A DNA stretch of 64,000 nucleotides from CALMFG01 sp963666035 (lineage in GTDB: Bacteria; Bacillota; Clostridia; Christensenellales; CALMFG01): assembly GCA_963666035.2 (NCBI GenBank), contig CAXXJI010000020.1, positions 68,019 through 132,018 on the forward strand, written 5' to 3'. The translations under genes and the position numbers were made by a program. Shown piece after piece: positions 7,550-16,121 of the stretch. The notes beneath the pieces were generated by a model. It saw only the letters and a program-made list of their open reading frames with translations, made no database searches and had not been told where the DNA came from. The first letter of the stretch is position 1; each line of letters begins with the position of its first letter.

Positions 7550-10156
7550 TTGAGAGAAAATAGCAACATGGTTCATACAATGAAAGCCGATGCGGTTTTG
7601 GCGGCGCTGGAGACAACAGTCGAGGGCTTGCGTGAGGCGGAAATAAGCCTGCGAAGAGAAGCGTATGGCAAAAACGAGCTGGACAAGGGAAAGAAAAAAA
7701 CCGTGTTCGGTATTTTTATGTCCCAGTTTGCCAGCGTGATGATCTGGGTTTTGCTGGCGGCGGCGGGGATTTCGGCCGCGCTCGGCGAGGCCGTTGACGC
7801 GGTGATTATCGGCATTGTGATTTTGCTGAACGCAGTGCTGGGCACTGTGCAGGAGGCGCGCGCCGAAAAAGCGCTGGAGGCACTGTCCAGCATGGCGGCG
7901 CCTATGGCGCGGGTGATCCGCGGCGGGATGACGGCCAAGATTAAAGCAGAAGAGCTGGTGGTCGGCGATATCGTGCATATCGAAGCGGGCGATCATGTAC
8001 CGGCCGATTTAAGGCTGATTGAATCAGCCAGCTTAAAAGCCGAGGAGTCGGCGCTGACCGGTGAATCGGTGCCTGCCGCAAAGGATGCGGGAGCAATATG
8101 CGAAGCGCAAGCTTTGGCGGGGGACCGCATCAATATGGCGTTTATGGGTTCTTCAATCACTTACGGTCGGGGCCTCGGCGTGGTGACTGCGGTGGGCATG
8201 GCGACCGAGATGGGCAAAATAGCGGGTTCACTGGCCGAAGCCAGAGACGATGCCTCGCCGCTGCAAAAGAAGCTGGAAGAAATCTCCAAAGTCATCTCTA
8301 TCGGGGTGCTTGTCATCGCGGCCGTGATGTTCGGCGTGGGGCTTTTGGCCGGACGCGAGATTTTTGAGATGTTTTTAACGTCGGTGTCGCTGGCGGTGGC
8401 GGCCATCCCTGAGGGTTTGGTAGCGGTGGTGACCATCGTCCTTGCACTGGGTATGCAGCGTATGGCGAAGCGCGGGGCGATTATACGCAAGCTTCCTGCG
8501 GTGGAAACGCTGGGCTCCACGCAGTATATCTGCTCGGATAAGACGGGTACGCTGACCCAGAATGTGATGACTGTGATGGAAACCTGGGTGCCCGGTGATG
8601 AAGCGGAGATGATCGACGGTATGGTGATCTGCAATGACGCAGTGCCGGACGATACCGGTAAAATGGTGGGCGATCCCACCGAAACCGCGCTTCTGGATTA
8701 TGCCTTAAAAAACGGGCGCACGATGGAGGCAATAAAAGTAAGGACGCGGGACGCTGAGATTCCATTTGATTCCGAGCGTAAGCTGATGACTGTGATTGTG
8801 AACGACAAAGCTTTTATCAAAGGCGCACCGGACGAGCTGGTCAAACGGTGTGTTAAGGTGCGTACCGAAAACGGTGAAGTCACGCTGGACGTTGATTTGC
8901 TGAAAAAGATTGAAAAAGCCAACGCCAAGATGGCAGACCAAGCGCTTCGCGTGCTGGCTTTTGCTGAGAAAAAAGTAAATAGTTACGATGTTTCAGATCC
9001 GCAGACGGTGGAGAGCGGGTTAACTTTGATCGGGCTTTGCGGCATGATTGATCCGCCGAGAGAGGAAGCCAAGCGTGCGGTGGCCGACTGTAAGACCGCG
9101 GGCATCCATGCAGTGATGATTACCGGTGACCATGGCGCGACCGCACGGGCGATCGCAAGAAAGCTTGGCATTCTATCTGATGACGCAGAGGCCGTGACCG
9201 GCGAGATGCTGAACAAAATTGATGATGCCGCGCTGGAGGCTTTGGTGGAAAACACCGCAGTGTATGCGCGGGTGGCGCCAGAACATAAGGTACGTATCGT
9301 GCAGGCCTTGCAGAACCGCGGGCATATCGTGGCCATGACCGGCGACGGAGTGAACGACGCACCGGCGCTGAAAACGGCCGATATCGGTGTGGGGATGGGC
9401 ATCACGGGCACAGACGTATCCAAAGCGGCAGCCGATATGGTTTTGACCGATGATAACTTTGCGACCATCGTGAAAGCGGTGAAGGAAGGCCGCAAGGTGT
9501 ATCAAAACATCAAAAAAGCCGTGCGGTTTTTGCTCTCGTCAAACATGGGCGAAGTGATGGCGCTGTTTTTCGCCACCATGCTGGGCGGCTGGCTGTTCGG
9601 CTCGGCCAAGCTGTTGGGGCCCATCCATATCCTTTGGATTAATCTGGTGACCGACACGTTCCCGGCGCTGGCGCTGGGGTTGGAACCCACCGAAGGCGAT
9701 GTGATGAAAAGTCCGCCGCGCGATCCGAATGTACCGCTGTTAAATCGGCGTATGTGGACGGCCATCGGCGTTACCGGAGCTATCGAGGCGGCGCTGACGC
9801 TTTTGGCGTTCGGTATCGGATATCGATACGCAGGACAGGCATATGCCATGACGTGTGCGTTTGTCACGCTGGGGCTTTCCCAGCTGTTTGCGGCGTTTGG
9901 CGTGCGCAGTGAGCACACCTCGGTGTTTAAGCTGGGACTATTTAAAAATAAAACCATGCTTTGGGCGTTGCTGGTCTCAACCGTTTTGCAAATCGGTGTG
10001 GTGCTGGTGCCGTGGCTGCGCGGTGTGTTCTCGTTGGATATGCTGACGCCGATGCATTGGGTCATGGTGGTGGGGCTTTCGGCGGTCATGCTGTTTGCCA
10101 GTGAGATTGAGAAAACCATCCTGCACGCACGCGCCAAAAAGAAACTTGCAAAGTAA
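7550..10156 (+). CDS. Cation-transporting P-type ATPase, Ca2+ (P2A) type
   Basis: An 868-residue membrane pump that uses ATP to export a cation, most likely Ca2+. All core motifs are intact: the N-terminal cation ATPase domain; LTGES in the actuator domain; the M4 site VAAIPEGL; the phosphorylated Asp in SDKTGTLTQN; MITGDH; and GDGVNDAPAL in the hinge. A C-terminal block of membrane helices with LWINLVTD follows. PEGL and ND-containing helices fit P2A, although Na+/K+-type relatives share them. The start is TTG at 7550, supported by GGAGGAG seven bases upstream; no ATG is as well placed. It may share transcripts with the upstream epimerase gene (21-nt gap). The promoter for ribU lies over its last codons. 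Confidence 0.93.
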   Translation: MRENSNMVHTMKADAVLAALETTVEGLREAEISLRREAYGKNELDKGKKKTVFGIFMSQFASVMIWVLLAAAGISAALGEAVDAVIIGIVILLNAVLGTVQEARAEKALEALSSMAAPMARVIRGGMTAKIKAEELVVGDIVHIEAGDHVPADLRLIESASLKAEESALTGESVPAAKDAGAICEAQALAGDRINMAFMGSSITYGRGLGVVTAVGMATEMGKIAGSLAEARDDASPLQKKLEEISKVISIGVLVIAAVMFGVGLLAGREIFEMFLTSVSLAVAAIPEGLVAVVTIVLALGMQRMAKRGAIIRKLPAVETLGSTQYICSDKTGTLTQNVMTVMETWVPGDEAEMIDGMVICNDAVPDDTGKMVGDPTETALLDYALKNGRTMEAIKVRTRDAEIPFDSERKLMTVIVNDKAFIKGAPDELVKRCVKVRTENGEVTLDVDLLKKIEKANAKMADQALRVLAFAEKKVNSYDVSDPQTVESGLTLIGLCGMIDPPREEAKRAVADCKTAGIHAVMITGDHGATARAIARKLGILSDDAEAVTGEMLNKIDDAALEALVENTAVYARVAPEHKVRIVQALQNRGHIVAMTGDGVNDAPALKTADIGVGMGITGTDVSKAAADMVLTDDNFATIVKAVKEGRKVYQNIKKAVRFLLSSNMGEVMALFFATMLGGWLFGSAKLLGPIHILWINLVTDTFPALALGLEPTEGDVMKSPPRDPNVPLLNRRMWTAIGVTGAIEAALTLLAFGIGYRYAGQAYAMTCAFVTLGLSQLFAAFGVRSEHTSVFKLGLFKNKTMLWALLVSTVLQIGVVLVPWLRGVFSLDMLTPMHWVMVVGLSAVMLFASEIEKTILHARAKKKLAK

Positions 10157-10174
10157 GTCCGGCTGTGCCATAAT
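10146..10174 (+). promoter_or_regulatory. Promoter of the FMN riboswitch-ribU unit
   Basis: TTGCAA (10146-10151), 17-nt spacer and CATAAT (10169-10174). The -35 box overlaps the final codons of the ATPase gene and the aptamer starts 17 nt after the -10 box. Confidence 0.7.
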
Positions 10175-10190
10175 GGGCTTACAAAACAAT

Positions 10191-10300
10191 ATCTTCGGGG
10201 CCGAGTGGAATTCTCGGACCGGCGGTGACAGCCCGCGAGCGGTACACGCTGATATGGTGAAACTCCATAGCCGACAGTAAAGTCTGGATGAGAGAAGAAC
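10191..10300 (+). promoter_or_regulatory. FMN riboswitch (RFN element)
   Basis: The conserved blocks of the RFN aptamer are present in order: ATCTTCGGGGC, GACCGGCGGTGACAGCCCGC GAGC, GGTGAAACTCCATAGCCGAC, AGTAAAGTCTGGATGAGAG, and a closing AGAAGA that pairs with the opening TCTTC. A terminator hairpin follows about 25 nt later and ribU after that. Binding of FMN should favour termination and switch ribU off. Confidence 0.97.
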
Positions 10301-10324
10301 AAATGCGCGATTTTTTCGATATAT

Positions 10325-10360
10325 AAACCCCGGGTCATTGCTCGGGGTTTTGTTTTTCTT
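10325..10360 (+). terminator. Riboswitch-controlled terminator upstream of ribU
   Basis: AACCCCG and CGGGGTT pair around a 10-nt loop, followed by TTTTGTTTTTCTTTT. It is placed between the FMN aptamer and ribU, as expected for transcription attenuation. Confidence 0.9.
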
Positions 10361-10401
10361 TTAAAAAAGAATACAGGATATTGATTTTAAATTTATTTCC
10401 T

Positions 10402-10438
10402 AAGGAGGTGTCCTTTAAAAAGGACTGATTTAAAGGAC
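10402..10438 (+). promoter_or_regulatory. ribU leader with repeated Shine-Dalgarno-like motifs and a short hairpin
   Basis: AAGGAGGTG (10402-10410) is followed by GTCCTTT (10410-10416), AAAGGAC (10419-10425) and a second AAAGGAC (10432-10438). The second copy is the ribosome site, 8-10 nt before the ATG at 10447. GTCCTTT can pair with either copy, so it could hide or free the site. This is seen in sequence; any regulatory use is inference. Confidence 0.4.
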
Positions 10439-10446
10439 AAAAGTGC

Positions 10447-10983
10447 ATGAAAAAAAATTCTGTAGCCTATACGGTTAAAGTCGGTGTGCTCTCTGCGCTG
10501 GCGCTGGTCATCTATTTTATCGAATTTCCCATTCTGCCCGCTTTTCCGTGGCTGATGGTGGATTTCTCTGAAGTGCCGGTATTGCTCGGCGGTTTTGCTT
10601 TGGGGCCAGTGGCGGGCATTTTGATTGAGCTGATAAAAAACATCGCACATTTTATGATTAAAAACACGACCGGGGGCGTGGGCGAGCTGGCCAATTTCCT
10701 TTTGGGCGTGTCGTTTGCGCTGCCAGCGCTGCTGCTCTACCGCAAGCATAAAAACCGTCAGCGTGTGATTATCGGCATGCTGATGGGTTTGGTGTTTGCC
10801 TGCGCGATGGCGGCGGTCTTAAATTACTATGTGTTTATCCCGCTGTATATGCCGACGCTGCCGAACGTTTGGGGCTATATCATCGGCGGGGCTGTGCCGG
10901 TTACAGCCATCAAATACGCGGCAAACGGTGTGGTCGTATTTTTGATCTATCCGTACCTGACCAGACTTTTGCATAAAGCCTAA
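10447..10983 (+). CDS. ribU: ECF transporter S component, riboflavin-specific (RibU)
   Basis: A 178-residue membrane protein with five or six hydrophobic helices. Segment FPILPAFPWLMVDFSEVPVL is typical of RibU and close S components (hydrophobic helix 1 then a Pro-rich loop), and GFALGPVAGILIELIKN matches helices 2-3. Together with an FMN riboswitch immediately upstream, the substrate is almost certainly riboflavin or a related flavin. It needs the shared EcfA/A'/T energizing module, which is not adjacent; the only EcfT in the window (29.4 kb) belongs to a different, damaged operon. Confidence 0.92.
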   Translation: MKKNSVAYTVKVGVLSALALVIYFIEFPILPAFPWLMVDFSEVPVLLGGFALGPVAGILIELIKNIAHFMIKNTTGGVGELANFLLGVSFALPALLLYRKHKNRQRVIIGMLMGLVFACAMAAVLNYYVFIPLYMPTLPNVWGYIIGGAVPVTAIKYAANGVVVFLIYPYLTRLLHKA

Positions 10984-11002
10984 AAAACAGACTTATTTAA
11001 AA

Positions 11003-11040
11003 GATAGTACCGTGTTATAATACGGTATTATCTTTTTGTT
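11003..11040 (+). terminator. Terminator after ribU
   Basis: GATAGTACCGT pairs with ACGGTATTATC around an 8-nt loop (one G-T pair), followed by TCTTTTTGTT. It ends right where the tsaE reading frame begins. The loop contains TATAAT, so a tsaE promoter may overlap. Confidence 0.75.
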
Positions 11041-11463
11041 ATGTTAAGGACGATGGAAGAATTGATAACCCATTCGGCAAACGAAACACAAGCACAAGGC
11101 AAAGCGTTTGTGAAAAACTTAAAAACAGGGACGGTTGTGGCGCTCTGCGGCGACCTTGGCGTGGGCAAAACCGTGTGGGTCAAGGGCATGGCCGAGGGAC
11201 TTGGCATCACCGAGCCCATCTTAAGCCCCACGTTTACTCTGCTCCGGCAGTATCGGGGTTTAAACCATTTCGACGTCTACCGAATTGATGATCCGCAGGA
11301 ACTGGAGCAGATCGGATTTGAGGAGTTTTTGGGGGATAAAAACATCACGGTTATCGAGTGGGCAGAACTGATCGAGAATTTACTGCCCAAGGATACTGTT
11401 TGGGTACATATCCAGCGCGGAAGCGATGACGACACGCGTTTGATTACGATAGAAGGTATATAG
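11041..11463 (+). CDS. tsaE: tRNA threonylcarbamoyladenosine biosynthesis ATPase TsaE
   Basis: TsaE is the ATPase of the TsaBDE complex that makes t6A37 in tRNAs reading ANN codons. The 140-residue protein has a P-loop GDLGVGKTVWVKG, then SPTFTLLRQY, FDVYRID and VIEWAELI, all hallmark TsaE segments. Two starts are possible: ATG 11041, directly after the ribU terminator and without a ribosome site, or ATG 11053 (MEELITHS), nearer to homologues but with AAGGA only 2 nt away. It heads the tsaE-tsaB-rimI cluster. Confidence 0.93.
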   Translation: MLRTMEELITHSANETQAQGKAFVKNLKTGTVVALCGDLGVGKTVWVKGMAEGLGITEPILSPTFTLLRQYRGLNHFDVYRIDDPQELEQIGFEEFLGDKNITVIEWAELIENLLPKDTVWVHIQRGSDDDTRLITIEGI

Positions 11464-11470
11464 GTATGTT

Positions 11471-12166
11471 ATGCGGATTTTAGGATTGGATACCAGCGGA
11501 GCGGTTTGTTCAGTGGGCATCATGGACAATGGAGAAATAATTTCGGAAGTTTCGGTGCGGGACAAAAACACCCATTCGGTCAACCTGATGCCACTGGTGG
11601 ATCAGGCGCTGAAACAATGCGGACTTTCGTCCAAAGATATCGAAGCTTATGCTGTTAATGCGGGGCCGGGTTCCTTTACAGGCATCCGAATCGGGGTCTG
11701 CACGGTGATGGGGCTGGCATTGAGCACAGATATTCCTTGTATCGGGGTGAACACGCTGGAAAGTCTGGCTTATAACGCTGAAGGGTATGCGGGCAATATC
11801 TGCACCATGATCGACGCGCGGCGTACCGAATGCTACTGGGCGCTGTTTTGTGCGGACGGAAAAGGCATCAACCGCGTATTGGATGACGGAGCTGAAAAAG
11901 TGGTGTCTATCTTGAATCAACTGCCCGATGGGGAAATCTGTTTTGTCGGGGACGGTGCAGTGAATTACCGCGGATTGATTGAAGAAACGCTTGGTGCACG
12001 CGCAAAGTTTTTATCCGAAACGAATATGATGCCGCAAGCGGGTTCGGTTTTAAAGGCGGCGGCAAAGTTGATAGCGGATGGTCAGATGACGTCGGTGTAT
12101 GAGCTTGAACCTTATTATATCCGCTCTTCACAGGCAGAGCGGATGAAAGCGCATCCGCAAGGGTAA
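11471..12166 (+). CDS. tsaB: tRNA threonylcarbamoyladenosine biosynthesis protein TsaB
   Basis: A 231-residue ASKHA-fold protein. ILGLDTSGAVCSVGI at the N-terminus, AVNAGPGSFTGIRIGV near residue 60 and MIDARRTECYWALF near 112 are diagnostic of TsaB, the partner that dimerizes with TsaD in t6A synthesis. It follows tsaE by 7 nt and precedes rimI by 5 nt. tsaD is not in the window. Confidence 0.95.
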   Translation: MRILGLDTSGAVCSVGIMDNGEIISEVSVRDKNTHSVNLMPLVDQALKQCGLSSKDIEAYAVNAGPGSFTGIRIGVCTVMGLALSTDIPCIGVNTLESLAYNAEGYAGNICTMIDARRTECYWALFCADGKGINRVLDDGAEKVVSILNQLPDGEICFVGDGAVNYRGLIEETLGARAKFLSETNMMPQAGSVLKAAAKLIADGQMTSVYELEPYYIRSSQAERMKAHPQG

Positions 12167-12171
12167 ACCCG

Positions 12172-12636
12172 ATGAAAGTGAAGATTTCAAAAGCGAAAGC
12201 ATCGGATGTCGGTGTGATCAGCGAGATCGAAAAGATTTGTTTTACCGTGCCCTGGTCCTATGAGATGCTGCGATCGGATATTGTGGACAGCGTGGTGGCC
12301 GATTACTTCACCGCCAAGGATGAGCAGGGGAAAATGCTGGGCTTTAGCGGGATGTATGATGTGGCCGAAGAAGCACATATCACCAACATTGCGGTGCTGC
12401 CACTATACCGTGGACGGGGCATCGCGGGGCAGCTGGTGGCGGCCATGATTAAAAATGCGGTGATGCACGGATGTCAGGCGGTGACGCTGGAAGTGCGTAT
12501 CGGCAACGAGCCGGCAATTCGACTGTACCGAAGGCACGGGTTTGTCACCGAAGGGATCAGAAAGCACTACTATAGTGACAACGGAGAGGATGCGCTGATT
12601 ATGTGGCTGAATTTCGGCGGCGGGCGCAAGTTTTGA
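12172..12636 (+). CDS. rimI: Ribosomal protein S18-alanine N-acetyltransferase RimI
   Basis: A 154-residue GNAT enzyme. The acetyl-CoA loop reads YRGRGIAGQLV, preceded by ITNIAVLP, and LEVRIGNEPAIRLYRRHGF is the RimI signature, with YYSDNGEDALIMWL at the end. In the family it acetylates the N-terminus of S18, and it often travels with tsaB/tsaE as here. Start ATG is 5 nt after the tsaB stop. Confidence 0.92.
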   Translation: MKVKISKAKASDVGVISEIEKICFTVPWSYEMLRSDIVDSVVADYFTAKDEQGKMLGFSGMYDVAEEAHITNIAVLPLYRGRGIAGQLVAAMIKNAVMHGCQAVTLEVRIGNEPAIRLYRRHGFVTEGIRKHYYSDNGEDALIMWLNFGGGRKF

Positions 12637-12643
12637 TATTCAG

Positions 12644-12672
12644 TTGATAATCATGATGCTTTCGTTTAGAAT
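12644..12672 (+). promoter_or_regulatory. Promoter of the small DUF4870-like gene
   Basis: TTGATA (12644-12649), 17-nt spacer, TAGAAT (12667-12672); both boxes match consensus at five of six positions. The gene starts 46 nt downstream with GAAGGAG before its ATG. Confidence 0.7.
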
Positions 12673-12717
12673 AACCTTATCAGTTTACTACAATTATGAT
12701 TCGAAGGAGAAAAAATC

Positions 12718-13059
12718 ATGAACGATAACGGAATTCCGGATAAAACCGCGCGCTGGCTGGCTTATGTCGCTTCGTTTATCACAGGCATTATCGTGCTTGG
12801 GATGTCTGAAAGTAAATCCACCGAGATTAAAACGCATGCATGGCAGTCTATTTGGCTGGGGATTGTGGCCATCGTGGTGTCCATCGTACTGCAGATTTTT
12901 GACTGGCTGCCGGTTGTGGGCAATCTATTCAAATTGCTCGAAGGATTTGTCGGCTTAATTTGGTTTTTGATGACGCTGGTCTGCATCATTTCGGCGGTGG
13001 ACGGCAAAATCTTCAAGATTCCCGGCATCCACAAATTAGCGGAAAAAAGCGCATCATAA
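12718..13059 (+). CDS. Small membrane protein, DUF4870-like
   Basis: A 113-residue protein with three or four membrane segments (about residues 14-28, 40-58, 64-76 and 80-97). WLAYVASFITGIIVL near the start, followed by KTHAWQSIWLGIV, resembles the DUF4870/Tic20-like family in which a His-containing loop precedes helix 2. Function unknown. Monocistronic with its own promoter and GAAGGAG ribosome site. Confidence 0.6.
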   Translation: MNDNGIPDKTARWLAYVASFITGIIVLGMSESKSTEIKTHAWQSIWLGIVAIVVSIVLQIFDWLPVVGNLFKLLEGFVGLIWFLMTLVCIISAVDGKIFKIPGIHKLAEKSAS

Positions 13060-13213
13060 ACAAGCCCACTGATTAAAAGCCTTATCATCACTAAGGCAGA
13101 AGGAGGTTTTTTTTTTTTGCTTTCTAAAAACTTTTTTTATATCCGATGCAATAATTTACTAGGTTTGATCGTCTATTTAGTGTAAGCAAGAAACAAGGAA
13201 GGAGGACTCGGCT

Positions 13214-13735
13214 TTGAGCAGCATTACAAAGATTTTCGGCGATGGCTTTGAGAGCTATAAGCACTATCTAAAACGAAGGTTTTCGACGCTCAATGATTAT
13301 GAAGCCGAGGACATCATCCAGCAGACGGCGATGAAATTCATCTATAAAGGCGGAGACATGGCGGCGGTCCAGCACCTGTCGGCCTACATCAAAACGTCGC
13401 TTTCCAACACAGCCAAGGATTATTTTAAAAAACAAGACACGGAAGTGCTGACGGAAATCGATGAAGAATCGGGGGGCAAGACGTCTGCGGACCCGCTTTT
13501 GGAAACGGAAATCGAGATGAAACAAACGCTGAAGGCGGCGATATCGCGTCTGGATGAGAAATCACGTTTTGTGTTTGTGCAAACGGTCATCAAGGGAACC
13601 GACTTTAAAACACTCTCGGAAAAAACAGGCGAGCCGATGGGCACGCTGCTTTCCAGAAAAAAACGCGCCGTCGCAAAACTTAAAAAAATGATGAAAGAAT
13701 ATTTGGACGATGAAGGAGAAGATGACGATGAGTAA
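13214..13735 (+). CDS. ECF-family RNA polymerase sigma factor
   Basis: A 173-residue extracytoplasmic-function-type sigma factor. Region 2 is residues about 12-75 (DYEAEDIIQQTAMKFI matches the core-binding and -10 recognition helices), a short linker follows, and region 4 is about 100-160 (AISRLDEKSRFVFVQTVIKG, then the helix-turn-helix ending MGTLLSRKKRAVAKL). The acidic tail EYLDDEGEDDDE is unusual. Start is TTG at 13214, supported by GGAGG eight bases before. It overlaps the next gene by 8 bp, so the downstream membrane protein may control or be a target of the factor. Confidence 0.88.
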   Translation: MSSITKIFGDGFESYKHYLKRRFSTLNDYEAEDIIQQTAMKFIYKGGDMAAVQHLSAYIKTSLSNTAKDYFKKQDTEVLTEIDEESGGKTSADPLLETEIEMKQTLKAAISRLDEKSRFVFVQTVIKGTDFKTLSEKTGEPMGTLLSRKKRAVAKLKKMMKEYLDDEGEDDDE

Positions 13736-14150
13736 AAAGAGAAGTAAAGCAAAGAAAGTATTGGGTATCATCGGTATGGTGATTGGCGGCATTGCAATGG
13801 TACTTCTGGTATCGTTTGGCGTGATGTGGCTGTGGAACGCACTGATGCCGAAGATTTTTGGGCTGACAACGATTACCTACTGGCAGGGCGTTGGCTTAGC
13901 GGTTTTGGGTCGGTTGCTGTTGGGCGGTTTTGGCGGCGGAGGCGGATGTGACGACAAGAAGCATAAAAAACACCCGGTGCGCAGTGAGTTTAAAAAGGAA
14001 TTCAAAAAAGAGTTTCAAAAGGAAATGGCCAAGCATGTCGGCATGGAGATGGGCGAAGCCTGGTCGGACGACGCGTATGAAGATTGGTGGGAGAAAGAAG
14101 GCCGAGCAGGATTTGAGGCCTATGCCCAGCAGAAAAAAGAAAAAGAATAG
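13728..14150 (+). CDS. Membrane protein coupled to the ECF sigma factor
   Basis: A 140-residue protein: short basic N-terminus, helix at about 10-32, then ALMPKIFGLTTITYWQGVGLAVLGRLLL, a second helix, then GGFGGGGG and a highly charged, Lys/Glu-rich soluble tail. The WNxLMPxIFGLxxITxWQ pattern is a widespread small family often encoded beside ECF sigma genes. It has no anti-sigma motif that I recognise, so a regulatory role is only inferred. The start at 13728 is chosen over two upstream in-frame ATGs because AAGGAG lies 9 nt before it; it overlaps the sigma gene by 8 bp. Confidence 0.7.
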   Translation: MSKKRSKAKKVLGIIGMVIGGIAMVLLVSFGVMWLWNALMPKIFGLTTITYWQGVGLAVLGRLLLGGFGGGGGCDDKKHKKHPVRSEFKKEFKKEFQKEMAKHVGMEMGEAWSDDAYEDWWEKEGRAGFEAYAQQKKEKE

Positions 14151-14171
14151 TCGAACCATCGGGTAAACAAG

Positions 14172-14206
14172 AGTGGCTGCAATGGGTTTTGCAGCTGCTT
14201 TTTTTG
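14172..14206 (+). terminator. Terminator after the sigma/membrane gene pair
   Basis: GCTGCA and TGCAGC flank an 8-nt loop, followed by TGCTTTTTTTG. The 150 nt from here to icd are A+T-rich with no recognisable gene. Confidence 0.75.
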
Positions 14207-14359
14207 TGCGCATGATGGCGGCCCGATGGTGCGGCGCTTTACAAATATTTATGAAAAGCCTTGTTTTTTAAGGGGTTATCCAGTAAAATAGTAATCCGTT
14301 AGGTACTTGTGCGGAATTTTTTTTGAATAAATTTAAAATTTATATACAGGAGTTTTTTT

Positions 14360-15567
14360 ATGAAAAAAATCCCAATGACCACACCGCTGGTCGAAATCGA
14401 CGGCGATGAGATGACGCGAATCCTATGGAAAATGATTAAGGATTATCTCATTGAACCGTTTGTGGACTTAAAGACCGAATACTACGATTTGGCACTTTCG
14501 GTGCGGGACGAAACAGATGACCGTATCACGGTGGAAGCGGGGGAAGCCGCCAAACGCTATGGTGTGGCGGTGAAATGCGCCACCATCACCCCAAACGCTC
14601 AGCGGGTGGAGGAATACGGCTTAAAAGAAATGTGGCGCTCGCCGAACGGCACAATTCGCGCCATTTTGGACGGCACCGTCTTTCGCGCACCGATTTTGGT
14701 GAAAGGGATTCTGCCCAGTGTACGCACATGGGAAGCGCCGATCACCATTGCAAGACATGCATTTGGCGACATCTATAACGCACAGGAAATACAGGTGAAA
14801 GGCAAGGGAACGGCGGAGCTGGTGGTCAGCACCAAAAAGGGCGAAGAGCGCATCACCATCGCGGAGTTTGACGATAAAGGCGGCGTGGTGCGGGGTATGT
14901 TCAATACCGATACTTCTATCACATCGTTCGCCATCAGCTGTTTTGAATATGCCATCGCGACCAAACAGGATCTGTGGTTTTCCACTAAGGATACGATTTC
15001 CAAATTGTATCACCACCGTTTAAAGACATTTTCCAGGAACTTTATGATGAGCGCTATAAAGACAAGTTCGAATCGCTCGGCATCGAATATTTCTACACAT
15101 TGATCGATGATGCGGTTGCCCGTGTTATCCGTTCCAAAGGCGGATTCATCTGGGCCTGTATGAATTATGACGGTGACGTGATGAGTGATATGGTAGCGAC
15201 AGCGTTTGGTTCGCTGGCTATGATGTCATCTGTATTGGTATCCCCAGAAGGATGCTACGAATACGAAGCTGCGCACGGCACGGTCACCCGGCATTACTAC
15301 CGCCACATGGAAGGCGAGAAGACATCGACCAACTCGATGGCGACCATCTTTGCCTGGAGCGGCGCGCTTCGAAAACGCGGCGAGCTGGATGGCAATCAGG
15401 CGCTGATGGACTTTGGCGACAAGCTGGAAAAAGCGAGCATTGCGACTATTGAAAACGGCATTATGACCAAGGACCTGGTGTTGTTAAGCGAAGCAAAAAA
15501 CAAAACCCAGGTGGACACGGAAACCTTTATCAAAGAAATTGCATGCACACTGAAAGGCATGCTGTAG
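14360..15567 (+). pseudogene. icd: NADP-dependent isocitrate dehydrogenase, single frameshift
   Basis: Isocitrate dehydrogenase makes 2-oxoglutarate and NADPH for glutamate synthesis. The sequence matches the dimeric eukaryotic-like class: VEIDGDEMTRILW at the start, TPNAQRVEEYGLKEMWRSPNGTIR, the LDGTVFR loop, then after the shift LIDDAVARVIRSKGGF, MNYDGDVMSD and AAHGTVTRHY. Reading frame 1 runs from 14360 to about 15016; the homologous reading continues in another frame from TTTAAAGAC at 15019, as expected if one base is missing in CACCACCGTTT. Without the shift the product would be about 402 residues, full length. All catalytic segments are otherwise kept, so this is either a very recent mutation or a sequencing error. 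A ribosome site (CAGGAG) precedes the ATG. Confidence 0.88.
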
Positions 15568-15582
15568 GAGTTATACGATTAG

Positions 15583-16083
15583 ATGAGTTTATTGAGTGAA
15601 TGGAACAAAGCCTGTGAGGTAGAGCGGGACGAAAAAGAGCATAAAGCATTTTGGAACACCTATTTTGAGGCCGAAAAGCAGAACTATAAAAAAATCCTAG
15701 AAGACCACGGGACCGTGTTTTCGGGCAAACTGACCGATCTGGCCGAAACCTTCGGCATGAACCCGGTGGTTTTCACAGGGTTTTTAGACGGTATCAATAC
15801 CTCACTGAAAACTGAAATCAATATGGAACGGTTGAAAGAAACCTCGGCTGTTAAGCTGGAAATTGATTTTGAAAAGCTGTATTTCAATATGCTGGATGCC
15901 AAAGCATCCTGGCTTTCCGGGCTTTCAGAGTGGGAGGGCGTTCTGCCCGCTGACCGAAGAAAAGAAATTGCGGCGGAGTGGCGTGCCAGCAAGCAGGCGG
16001 TCAGCAGCAAAGTGGGGCGAAACGATCCTTGCCCTTGCAAAAGCGGGAAAAAGTACAAAAAGTGCTGCGGTATGAATGAATAA
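15583..16083 (+). CDS. SEC-C motif protein
   Basis: A 166-residue soluble protein ending in VGRNDPCPCKSGKKYKKCCG, the SEC-C zinc-binding motif seen at the end of SecA and in many small proteins. The preceding 140 residues are helical with clusters of charged residues and match a short clostridial family of SEC-C proteins without known function. It starts 15 nt after icd and ends at a strong terminator. Confidence 0.85.
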   Translation: MSLLSEWNKACEVERDEKEHKAFWNTYFEAEKQNYKKILEDHGTVFSGKLTDLAETFGMNPVVFTGFLDGINTSLKTEINMERLKETSAVKLEIDFEKLYFNMLDAKASWLSGLSEWEGVLPADRRKEIAAEWRASKQAVSSKVGRNDPCPCKSGKKYKKCCGMNE

Positions 16084-16089
16084 AAAATG

Positions 16090-16121
16090 AACCACCTTTA
16101 AAATATAAGGTGGTTTTTTAG
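16090..16121. terminator. Bidirectional terminator between convergent genes
   Basis: AACCACCTT and AAGGTGGTT around an A/T loop, flanked by A and T tracts. It serves the SEC-C gene and the GNAT gene coming from the right. Confidence 0.88.

Noticed and set aside
10095..10280. Open frame across the FMN riboswitch
   Set aside because: It spans the aptamer; the conserved RNA explains the sequence.
9502..10338. 278-codon open frame antisense to the P-type ATPase
   Set aside because: It lies opposite a gene with all P-type ATPase motifs and the FMN riboswitch, and its translation is low-complexity Ser/Pro-rich with no family. A shadow of G+C-rich codon use.
15005..15030. Programmed ribosomal frameshift in icd
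   Set aside because: No slippery heptamer with a stimulatory hairpin or upstream Shine-Dalgarno, and icd is not known to use frameshifting; mutation or read error is simpler.
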